This document shows, in pieces, positions 23,134 to 33,400 of a stretch of 64,000 bases of DNA. The stretch spans positions 409,530 through 473,529 of the forward strand of contig JAMWFC010000079.1 in NCBI GenBank assembly GCA_027475525.1, in the 5' to 3' direction. How positions within the stretch are numbered: the first letter of the stretch is position 1; every line of letters starts with the position of its first letter. Below the pieces are notes generated by a model. That model was given only the letters and a program-made list of their open reading frames with translations. It ran no database searches and was not told where the DNA came from. The position numbers were made by a program, and so were the translations under genes. This DNA comes from Macrolepiota albuminosa (Eukaryota > Basidiomycota > Agaricomycetes > Agaricales > Agaricaceae).

Positions 23134-25350
23134 ATGTCTTCTGCAATTATCGACAATAATATCGACGTGCAAGGAGTCACCAACAGTCGAGGCGAGGTTG
23201 TTGGTGCACGATCCGTGAAGGATCCAATACACGACATAAGTACGACTCAAACCACTTGAATTACGTTTTTTTTTTCTTTCTAAGTCTTTGCTACAGTTCC
23301 ATTGTCTCCACGCCTTTGTATGTTCATTGATACGTATGTGTATAATCTTGAGGTTGTTTCGGGGCTAGAAAGCACTCCACAGGAAACAATTCCAACGGCT
23401 GCGCAATATCAAGCAGCTGGGTACATCCTACTATGTCTGGTTAGGCGCCTCTCACAATCGTTTTGAACATTGTATTGGTATGCGATTCTGTTTTGAACGT
23501 GTTACGAGAACCGTTACACGATCTCTGTTAAAGGCGTCGCGTTCCTCGCTCGGTCTATGGCCACACATTTGAAGAATAACCAACCTGACCTCCACATCAC
23601 GGATCGTGATATCGAATGTGTTGAAATTGCAGGTCTTTGCCACGACCTTGGTCATGGGCCTTGGAGCCACTTGTGGGACGGGCAATTTATACCAAAAGCA
23701 CTGTGCGTCTTTTTCCTCGCACATTCATTTCGGCACGCAACTGAAAGTATAACTTTACTTTTTTTGACAGGCCTGGGAAATCATGGACGCATGAAGACGC
23801 GTCCATCATGATGTTTGATAATTTGATAGAAGAAAATGGGATCCGCATGAATTCACAAGACATTGTATTTATCAAAGCTCTTATTTCTGGCGATCCGAAA
23901 CAGTGTCGGTCAGTCTTTGTTTGTTGGGAAAGAGGCCGTATCTTTGACTATCGTATAGCTCGGATGAGAAACCCTTCCTATTTGACATTGTCGCCAACAA
24001 ACGGAACGGGCTCGATGTAGATAAGTGAGTGATTCAGGTTTCCATGTTCCTGCGCATAGACCATTCAACTGTAGGTTTGACTATATACCGCGCGATTCAC
24101 ACATTGTGGGTGACAGAATGAGCATAGCTGTCATGCGGTTCGTCGTGACGTCTCTCTTTCAATATATTGATCTTTTATACAAACTAGCATCATAAACTCT
24201 GCCCGCGTTCTTGACAATCAGATATGTTATGATATTAAGGATGCAAACCTCATATACGAGATTTGTGCTACTAGGTTCAAACTACACAAAATGATTTACA
24301 GTCACAAGGCTGGTATGCCATATCCTCCTTAGCGAACGTTCTATCTTTTATTCTGTGTTCAGGGAAGGCGATCGAATGCATGATCACAGATGCGCTTCTC
24401 GAAGCAGATCCATACTTGCAGATTGCAAAGCGTGTTTTCAATCCCAACCAGTATCTTTACCTTACGGATGATATTATGGGACGCATTGAAGAGTCTACAG
24501 AGCCCATAAGTTAAACGGATGTACTGCATTTCCTTAGCTCAAGGGTTATCCAGGAATTGGAGAGAGCTCGTGCGATCTTTGAACACATTCGGACACGGGA
24601 TCTTTACAAGGTGGTTGATTACAAGGTTGTCGACTGGCCTTGGGCAGAGATATTCCAGGCAAACATTACTCCCGAAGCAATTGTTGAAGCTGCGAGGAAG
24701 CTTAGTGAGGACGATTCCTCAATCAGAGATATTGTTCGGACCCTCAGTGTCAAGCATGTAATCTGCGATTTTTCACTGATGCATTATGGGATGAGGGAGA
24801 AGAATCCTCTCGACTCTGTCAAATTCTACTCTAAACGGCATCCGAATGGTATGTTCTCAGACTTAGGATTCACTTTAAAGACTTCTAACGGCTGCCCTTA
24901 GAACCTTCTCATGCCAAACGCGGCGTCTATTCAAACCTGATGCCCCAGTTTTTTGCAGAGCTCCTCATCTGTATCTTCACCAGGGACACCAAATACTTTG
25001 GTGTCATCCAGGCAGGGTACAGACTGTGCCTTGAGAATCTTCCTTTGAGCCTTCCTTCCAGAATCGACAACCCCGCCTCGGACCAGTTTGGTCTCTACCC
25101 TATCCTTCCCACTACATCTCCGTCTTCTCAAACGTTAGCGGAAATAACACCGACGCCTGGCCCACCTCTCCACGATCTGCCGGCGCCAACTACGTCTAGG
25201 ACATTCTCCCTCGTTAGCAGCTTCTTGCGTACAGGCCCTGGGGGCACCACGGATGACGCTCCATTTTCGAACAACAATTTCACGACCGTAGAAAGGTCAT
25301 TTGCACCCCCGAGCCCTTCTCGCAAGTCAAAGCGGCAAAGGGTAGATTAA
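23134..25350 (+). CDS. SAMHD1-like HD-domain dNTP triphosphohydrolase
   Basis: Eleven exons, frame kept throughout (1701 nt, 566 aa): 23134-23239, 23285-23333, 23383-23477, 23534-23702, 23771-23908, 23959-24024, 24075-24137, 24188-24312, 24363-24492, 24538-24848, 24902-25350. The HD metal-site residues are all present: His in [10 protein letters not shown], the HD pair in [14 protein letters not shown], and the distal Asp in [28 protein letters not shown] and [16 protein letters not shown] are family hallmarks. SAMHD1-type enzymes hydrolyse dNTPs to nucleoside plus triphosphate. No SAM domain is encoded, as in many fungal homologues. The tail after about residue 460 is Pro/Ser/Thr-rich and ends [10 protein letters not shown], a possible nuclear signal. 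The intron at 24493-24537 has a weak donor (gtctac). Confidence 0.88.
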
Positions 25351-26139
25351 TGGACTGGGGTACGAGTAAGAAGAATGGTTTCAGCAATTGAATGGAATAG
25401 GGCATTACTTTGTACATATACCGAAACAGATGTCGACTCGACAGTGGATGATAATTGTCACATGTGAATTGTTAAATATACATAGAGTAACAAAACTGAT
25501 ACCATAATTCGATTTTTTTTTAGTGTAGAATGAAGTCAATACACATGGCTCTAGAGCGTGATAGCAATTCAACGGTGAGGGATGGGATAATCAAGGGGGA
25601 GTACATACCACGAAGGTACATGGGTGACCGGAATTCACCGGCGTCCCTTCATCTCCGCAGCTTCGGCAGACTGCACCAGCTTCTGCGTGAGTCCGCAGTA
25701 CGATGAATTGCGAGATCCTAAATCTTCTCGCACTCAACTCATACCTGGATCTTTTCAGCTAAAGCCACTGATTTTCGGCATTTGCTCCATAGAGTCCTGC
25801 TGCTTGTAAGATTCCTATAGATAAAAGGTCTATCTATAGTGTTGGAAAAGACCGGTGGCGTCGGTTTACCCGTTATGTTAACTGTGGGCGATCATGCCGT
25901 CGGAACCTTATCAAACCTAACTTTATAGTAGGTACGAGAGACAGATAGGTGCTGGACGCACGCTATACTACGGAATCGATACCTTTATCTCTGCTTCCTC
26001 TGCTTCCTCTGCGCCGCGTGCCCTGCCCCACCCTTGTGACCCTGTCCGTCCCGACATATAGTAATGAAAGTAGTGTGTTCCGTCCATTTTCTTTCTGTCG
26101 TCTGAACAAAGAAGTTGATCCTGCCTGGGGCCTGAACGA
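25351..26139. other. Intergenic, nothing recognised
   Basis: 3' region of the HD-domain gene, then AT-rich sequence; small open frames only. Confidence 0.5.
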
Positions 26140-26532
26140 TGGTGTCACTCACAGCAGCCTTGAACGCTGTTGAAAAATATATGGGCGCAACCCGTCACTT
26201 ACCGAATCGTAAGTCTACTTTACATACCGTGTTTGCTGTATTTCTCATCGCTTGCTGCAAGTCACTGTATTATTCTCAGACCCAACACATCGTAATATTC
26301 AACAACTGAAGTTTATTCTTTTTATCCTTACGGTCCCTCAGTCATCCGAAACCCCGAGGCTCGGTACTTGCTTAAAAAATACATACTTCCACAATTGCGC
26401 CATCGGAAGCTCAAGCGCTCAAGGTTAAACCATTTACCATCATCCATATACAAGATGCGTCCCATCCAGCTTGCTGTTAGCTGCAAAAACGGGGCCAAGG
26501 GCACTTGGTTTCTGTACCAGATTTCCTCATAG
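26140..26532 (+). CDS. Possible small spliced gene, unknown
   Basis: An ATG near 26140 opens MVSLTAALNAVEKYMGATRH, followed by a consensus gtaagt donor near 26210 and a pyrimidine-rich acceptor near 26280. Downstream the frame SVIRNPEARYLLKKYILPQL (about 26340-26400) runs to a TAG near 26530. I could not join the pieces in one frame with certainty and do not recognise the family. Confidence 0.25.
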
Positions 26533-26599
26533 TGTATGTAGGGCATGGGTAGAAACCATGACACAAAAGGGAATTCAATGGATTCCCAGGTTCTAAGTT

Positions 26600-27062
26600 G
26601 AGGTCAAAGTTTGTGCAGAGAAATCTGCTGCCCTTGGGTTTTGACAAAAATCAATTGGAGCAGACTCTGCCTTTCTGCACGTTTACCTTTTCAGTTTGAA
26701 GATCCGGTGTCGTTGGGCTTTAACAGAAGTTTATGGCTGTGCTTTCAATTGGAACAAATTCTGCATTTCTCCAAGTTTTACCTTTTCAGTATCGCATATG
26801 GTAGTCTTGGTATTGTTCGGATGCGTTGAGCGGGAGATAATAGAGTTGCCAAGATGGGCATGGAAGGTGGATGGTCTTTTAGAGACGATTCGCTGTCGTT
26901 GGGCTTTGAAAAATTTATGACTGTGCTTTCAATTGGAATAGACTCGGCCTTTTTACCTTTTCAGTTTGTGCAGAGAAGATTCGCTGTCCTTGGGCTTCAA
27001 CAAAAGTTATTGGCTGTGCCTTCAATTGCAACAGACTCTGCCTTTCTGCAAGTTTCCGCTGT
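26600..27062 (+). repeat. Degenerate ~100-bp tandem repeat (about four units)
   Basis: Units around 26600, 26690, 26880 and 26965 share a ctgtcSttgggctt core, a gctgtgcYttcaattg core, and ctgcctttctgcaagttt followed by taccttttcag. The last element resembles a 3' splice site and recurs in each unit. Units are separated by unrelated sequence at 26800-26870. Coding status unknown. Confidence 0.6.
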
Positions 27063-27971
27063 CCATCATTACACCAAAGGTACAGATATCACCGAATCGT
27101 GTATTTGAAGCAATATACCCGTTGGTCCACTGGACAGCTTCGTATGTGGACGCCCATGAACGCTTTCTAACCATTTACTTCCATATTCTCGCACTGCCAA
27201 TTGCCGATCACGAGGCAAACCCTGCAGGCGGGTTGATCGGCCCGAGACAATTTTGTTCACATGTGCTTCGCCTTGCAACTCCAGATATCATTGAGCGCTC
27301 CCATCGTTCTGACCCGGGACCGAGATGAAACCGGATTCTTTTTCAAAGCACGTCGTGTTTCACTGTTCATCTCCACCTTCTAGTACGGTATGGCCAGGCC
27401 ATGCAATCCGATCACCGTAATCCGCCTAGTAGGACTGTTTGTCTCTGGAAGGCCTATAGATCCATGTATCCCGCTTGGGAAGATACTTACTTTTATGGCT
27501 TCTGTAACGTGGTATGGAATTTACAATATGTTGATTCCGTTGAATGCTATAAACACAAATACTGACTCTACTGCTGTCTAGGCGCGCACTGTCACGTTGA
27601 CCTTCTTGATTTCCACACAATGACTCGGTCAACTACCAAATCAAAACGTCATAACCCTGGACCAGGGAACAAAGCCGCGGATGGGAAGTAGTCCTGATCG
27701 CTCGGCAATTCGACATAACAACGTCACACAACCTCAACCCCGCTCGGTTCGCACATAGCCAGCGCTAGCGAATCCACAACTGATATTTTTTTCTTGGCCA
27801 AAATGCAGAAGCTGTGAAAGCTCCGACACAGCATGTTTGCGCTAGCGAATCCACAACTGATATTTTTTTCTTGGCCAAAATGCAGAAGCTGTGAAAGCTC
27901 CGACACAGCATGTTTTATGGAGGGATATAAAACACATCGTGGATGTAGTGTTATCCATCAATTTCTTCGAC
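27063..27971. other. Upstream region of the dehydrogenase, includes a 77-bp duplication
   Basis: No gene recognised in 27063-27760. An exact 77-bp tandem duplication (27762-27915) lies 57 bp before the dehydrogenase start codon, so the promoter length as assembled is doubtful. Confidence 0.5.
27762..27915. repeat. Exact 77-bp tandem duplication
   Basis: 27762-27838 and 27839-27915 are identical and the flanks differ. Same period as the other duplications. Confidence 0.97.
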
Positions 27972-29228
27972 ATGAATAACAAGCAACTCGTTTGGCTAAT
28001 CACTGGAACCTCGTGCGTCTATCATATTATAGCTTCGTATATCGTTTTGCTCACGTACGATAGGTCTGGACTAGGCCGTGAGCTTGTCCTTGCTGCACTA
28101 CATAGAGGGGACAAGGTCATAGCGACCGCTCGTGCACGGTCCTTGGACAAGCTTATTGATCTCAAGGCCGAAGGAGCTGATATTCTAGAGCTCGACGTGA
28201 CGGACACTCTTGACAACTTGCGCGAGATAGCTCGAAGAGCTGTTGAGATCCATGGCAGGGTCGATGTCCTCATCAATAATGCCGGTCAGTGCCAACCTTT
28301 TATCATTTACATCCCCAGATCCAATTCATACGTCGATAGGCTATCTCTTGGTTGGCGCAATAGAAGAAAACACGTGTGTCTCCTGCCTCAATATATACCC
28401 CTGGTTTATGCATCTAATTGTTGATATTATGTCAGGCCAGAACAAACATTCGATGAGTTCAAGTATGTCAAGTTGCCATGCGACGATAAAATCGAGCTGA
28501 CATTTATCCAGCACCAACGTTCTTGGTGGACTCAACGTCACGCGTGCATTCCTTCCATATATGCGCGAACGGCGAACTGGTACCATCCTATTCCTTGGGT
28601 CTTTGCGTGGTTGGGGGTGACTGTCATCTCTTCTTTCGATCAAATCAGAGATTAACATCCATTCTAGTGCATTCCCAAATGCAGGGATCTACACTGCTAC
28701 GAAGTTCGCTCTACGTGGTATAGTATCTTCATCTCTTGCTATAAAGCATTTGCAAACGTCACTTTTTGATATATAGGTATATCCACAACCCTCCATGCTG
28801 AAATCTCGCCGCTGGGCCTTCGAAGCATATGCGCCGAGTTTGGTTACTTTCGCACGCCGATCCTCGCAGCAGCCCGCCATGTGCCACAAAGCGTCCTGAT
28901 CTCCGATTATAAATCAGTAACTGATGCTGACAACAACTTTATGGATCGTGCGTTCGCTCAATCATACTTTTCGTGTATCATATGTTCAGCGTTGTTCGAT
29001 TTGATTAAATTCGCAGGATTCGACGGTACGCAACCTGGGGATCCGATCAAGGGGGTCCAAGTCATTGTTGATGTGGTGAGAGGGGAGGGTGTCGCCTGTG
29101 GGAAACCATTCCCGACCGTTTTGGCTGTTGGGCAAGATTGTTACGATGTGGCAAAGACGGAATCGGAGAAGACCCTGATGCGTCTTGAGGAGTGGAAGGA
29201 TGTTTCGTGCTATACAGACTATGACTAG
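27972..29228 (+). CDS. Short-chain dehydrogenase/reductase (classical SDR)
   Basis: Eight exons with GT-AG introns, frame kept (861 nt, 286 aa): 27972-28012, 28064-28284, 28340-28373, 28436-28462, 28512-28616, 28668-28717, 28777-28947, 29017-29228. Cofactor motif TGTSSGLG (residues about 11-18), DVTDTL, LINNAG (about 83-88), then the catalytic Tyr-x-x-x-Lys in GIYTATKFAL. The Arg in ARARSLDKL after beta-2 suggests NADP(H) preference (inference). The C-terminal KPFPTVLAVGQDCYDV and EKTLMRLEEWKDV match a fungal SDR group often annotated as oxidoreductases of unknown substrate. Start chosen at MNNKQLVWLITG because the Rossmann fold begins there. Stop TAG at 29226-29228. Gene looks intact. Confidence 0.88.
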
Positions 29229-29571
29229 GGTCTTTGTGGCATCCCTGATCCCTCTTGATTTGCCTTGCGTTTACATCTTAATCTATCTTTTGTTAGTCGC
29301 TTACAAGAGCCGCTATGACTTTGGGGGTTAGCATGCGGGGTCCTTAACAATAGTACATATCGAAATAATACATATGGAATTAGTCCTTTTGTACCTTGCT
29401 CTATAATAGATATACTTTTGTTTGTCGATCAACCCTTCCCGATCAATAGAAACCTAGTGATAATAGATGCCTTACTTCACGGCGAAAGATTGACATGTTT
29501 AGAGGGAGTAAAAAATAAAAATCAACGAACTTAGTATGGGCGGTGCTTTTAAGCTAACTTTAGCAAAAGGT
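29229..29571. other. Intergenic, 3' of the dehydrogenase
   Basis: AT-rich, no gene seen; likely terminator of the dehydrogenase and 3' flank of the tRNA. Confidence 0.5.
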
Positions 29572-29682
29572 TGATGAGAGCGAGATTCGAACTCGCGCCC
29601 CCGAAGAGACCAGATGACTTGGACGTCGAACGCCCTGGTCTTTTCCTTAGTCTGGCGCCTTAGACCGCTCGGCCATCTCACC
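29572..29682 (-). tRNA. tRNA-Leu(AAG) with 29-nt intron
   Basis: Read on the minus strand from 29682. The acceptor stem GGTGAGA pairs with TCTCATC at the 3' end (one G-T pair), followed by discriminator A at 29572. The A box is TGGCCGAGCGGTC, and the T arm/B box is GCGAGTTCGAATCTCGC. The anticodon stem CCAGA/TCTGG encloses a loop with anticodon AAG. A 29-nt intron (29616-29644) sits after position 37, the canonical nuclear site. The long variable arm (TCTCTTCGGGGGC) is expected for Leu. No CCA is encoded. Confidence 0.95.
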
Positions 29683-30082
29683 GTGTTGTTCAATGGAAAA
29701 AGGAGCAATCCCAAGGCTTGTCATTAAATTAGATCTCGAACAAGTACAGTCGACGCGTCTTGACACATACTATGTGTCAACTTCATACCACCCCCGGTAA
29801 CTATCATTTACTGAGACTCCTCATGACAAATTTGCCTTTAAAATATAAAATATGATTTAAATCATGCTAAAGTGAATGACGGTGCATGAGCCATTTCTTT
29901 CGGGCGGCAGAGGAAGAACATCCTCCAAGGATTGTGGTGTTTGGTACACAACCAGGGGTTTGTCACATCGACGCTCCTTATCCTAGTATTCGGAACATAA
30001 AAAACCTGCTGCACAGGTGGTTCGTTATTCAGCATCACTGACTTTTTTGTGATATAATTTATAAGAACGGAGGAGGATATCC
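29683..30082. other. tRNA 5' flank up to the copia target site
   Basis: No gene seen. Ends with TATCC (30078-30082), the left copy of the target duplication of the copia element. Confidence 0.6.
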
Positions 30083-30403
30083 TGTCGAAGGATATGACGT
30101 ATGATACTGATTACTCTTCAATGACATCACAGTTACCTCATACACGCGTATGTTTTCCTTTTCTCACCATGATGTATTTCTTATCCTGTTATGACATAAT
30201 TTACTTACATTCACGTCTATAAATACTATGTGAAAACCTGGGGTCATGTCATCTTTTCGGCATTGACTCCAGGTATGCCATTTACTGTATATTATTATAT
30301 TATTCTTACTTATGTCATCTTTTCGGCATTGACTCCAGTCTATCTTTGTATTAACTACTATACGCGAATATACATATTATCGTTGCGCAATAATGCTGCG
30401 ACA
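30083..30403 (+). repeat. 5' LTR of copia element
   Basis: 321 bp. Holds the promoter (TATA-like tataaatac near 30221) and two copies of a 27-bp direct repeat starting atgtcatcttttcgg at 30246 and 30312. Confidence 0.95.
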
Positions 30404-30415
30404 GGTTATGGGCCC
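30404..30415 (+). promoter_or_regulatory. Primer-binding site complementary to initiator tRNA-Met anticodon arm
   Basis: ggttatgggccc directly follows the 5' LTR. It is the exact complement of GGGCCCATAACC, the anticodon arm of eukaryotic initiator tRNA-Met, the half-tRNA primer known from copia-type elements. The gag-pol start codon (30408) lies inside it. Confidence 0.8.
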
Positions 30416-33400
30416 CGCCGTTGCGAATGAGACCAGCACTTCCGAAACTTTACAGTTTCCGAAATTTAATGGTACAAACTACCATACGTGGTCCGATAAC
30501 ATGAAGTCAGCTCTGCAGGCTAAAGCCTTATGGGGTGTAGTATCCGGGAGAGAGCCTCGTCCTCCGAAACCACCCATTGATTATCCTGACCTCATGACTA
30601 CTACGTGCCCTACTAGTGATCAGCCGCCCCAAGTCGTCTACAAGCAGGGACCGGACTTGATGAAGGCGTTGCAGTCCAAGGATTTCTCGACTTGGCAAAC
30701 TGCTCGTGATAAATACGAGCACTGGCTTAACAAGGATGATTCGGCTATGGGATTGATTCGTAACTCTATCGAATACACTCAGCGCGAAACTATAGTCGAT
30801 CTTGACACTTCCCAAAAGATTTGGGAGCATATGAAGAAAAATTACGTCGACCAGCAGAGTGGTATAAACATCCACTATTACTATCAGCAGCTGTACGCGA
30901 AAAGATGGGACGGTAACTCACCCTTGGCTGATCACCTCGGGTTCTACATGAGCATACGTCGCCGCTTTACCGAAGCTGGTCACAATGTCGACGACTATAC
31001 TATCCTCAATGCCATGCTTCTCTCGCTACCCCGTACTCCAACCTGGGAAGTGGTCAAGCAAAACTTATTGTCGCGTGGCGCTTCTCTTACTCTCGAAACC
31101 GTGACTACGGAATTATTGTCCGTGTATGACAGAATAACCCTCGAAAATAACTCTACCAATAAAACTTTGGCGTTCCTGTCCACCAGGAACAACACATCGA
31201 GTGGGAGTAGGACCAAGTCTGTCCAAAGGAGAGTACCTAGGATTAAACGCCAACCGAAACCTGACGATGTTTGCCACAATTGTGGTGAAAAGGGACACTG
31301 GAGCCCGAAGTGCCCGAAACCCAAGTTGCCAAGGAGTTCCGGAAGCACGAATATATCTGTGTCCACGCTTGAGTCTGGAGCGCGAGAAGTTGGGAAGGTA
31401 CTCATGGCTACGTATGATGGTATGCCCACTGGACTACTCCTCGACAGCGCCGCATCGTGCCACATGGTGGCAGATCTCGGATACTATGTTAACTATCAAG
31501 GAATCGAAAATCAATATATTTCTGTAGGCGGTATGAATGCGTTACCAGTTACTGGCAAAGGAACCATTGCATTCCGCACTTACCTCCCATCTGGAACTAA
31601 CGATGTCCAACTGCACGACGTTCTGCACATCCCCACCCTTGGAGCCAATCTCATTAGTCTTGGATTGTTACAAAGGGCTGGTGCCACCATTAACGGACTT
31701 ACTTATGGTATTAGCCTCTCGTGGAACAACAAGGAATTCCTACACGCGAATCTTATCGGTTCCCATGGCACGCTGTACCGCATTGAAATATTAACAATGG
31801 GGATAACTGACAACCATGTGGCGTACATCGCGAACGAATCCACAATGCGTTTGTGGCATCGACGTTTGGGACACATTAGTCCCCGAGCTATTAAATATAT
31901 GATGGATCAGCAGATGGTTACGGGAATAAAGATAAAGTTACCACAAGAGTTCGACAGACTTTGCAGTGGTTGCGCAGAGGGAAAGTCCGTTCGACCCCCG
32001 TTGCCCGATTCCAGCCAGACCAAATACGAACTCAACGAATTACTCGTCATGGACATTACTGGACCTATGAGTGTCGCTACCTGGGATGGCAATCGTTACG
32101 CCATGGTTACTGTGGAAGCAAGCAAAAGGTTCCCTACTGGTCGTCTACTCAAATCCAAAGACGAGGTAAACGATGCCGTTCGCGATACCACTGCACTATA
32201 TGAAAGGAGCGGTGGAAAGTTCGTCAAATGCATTAGAACGGACAACGGTAACGAATTCGTAAACTCAACTTTACGAAAGTTTTGCGCCCTAAACGGCATC
32301 AAACACCAGACCACCAATCCGTATCGACCTCAGCAAAACGGTATAGCAGAGCGTGCTATTGCCGTAATCATGGAGATGGTTAGGTCCATGCTTCATGGTG
32401 CAAAAATGGACCTACGATATTGGGGGGAGGCCTTTATGTACGCAGTGCACATCCGTTCTATTACGCCAACCTCTGCTTTACAAGGGAAGATTCCCTTCAC
32501 CGAATGGTATGGCCGAAAACCTGATTTAGCGCATCTTCGAATCTTCGGATCGCTTGGGTGGGCTCATGTGCCGAAGGAGGTTCGGCAAGGGAAGTTAGAG
32601 TCTCGAGCTGTTCGAGTTCGAATGCTGGGCTGGTGGGCTGATGAAACCAAGGGATATAGACTTGAAGATCTAGAAAACGGAAAGCTCATTACTTCTAGAG
32701 ACGTCGAATTTTACGAAGACGATACTCCCAGTGAGCTTGCCCGTCTTGATCTTGGACTTACGCAGTCTACCACAGAGGAAATAAATGAGTTTATCAATAC
32801 GGCTACGTACCCCGAGTCCGAGCACGCCAGACAAGTCTCAATACGTAATCCCTCTTCCGAATCCGAGGTTGAAGCGCAGTTAGAGGATCTTCAGCCGTCA
32901 GATAACGAGTCAGTTAGCACTCCAACGGAAGATTTGAGGTACCCTTCACCTGCGCCCCAATCTGATACAGCACGTACTCCGACACCTTTGAATCCCCCTC
33001 CCGCTCCTCGAAAAAGGTCCAAATGGAGTGATCTACCCCAGCGCGAACCCTCTACTCGATTGAAAAGGCTTCCGACGAGATATCGGCAAGGCGAGAACGA
33101 CGAATCCGATAACCACATGGCTTTCGTTGCCGTCTCTGGCCCTAACGTCGAAACCGCATTATTATCCGCTGACGCCCATAAGTGGCAGGAAGCCATCACC
33201 GCCGAATATAATCAGCTTGTGAAGAGGGGAGTATTCGAGGAGGTAGACCACTTACCTCCGGGAAAGAAAGCAGTGGGTAGTAAGGTCGTGCTGAAAGAAA
33301 AGCTCGATGAAAACGGGAAACTCGCAAAATACAAAGCACGAATCGTAGCTCAAGGGTTCTCCCAAGTCCATGGCATCGATTATAACGAAACGTTTTCATC

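Noticed and set aside
27069..27632. Short frames on both strands before the dehydrogenase
   Set aside because: No signatures or splice patterns; likely intergenic.
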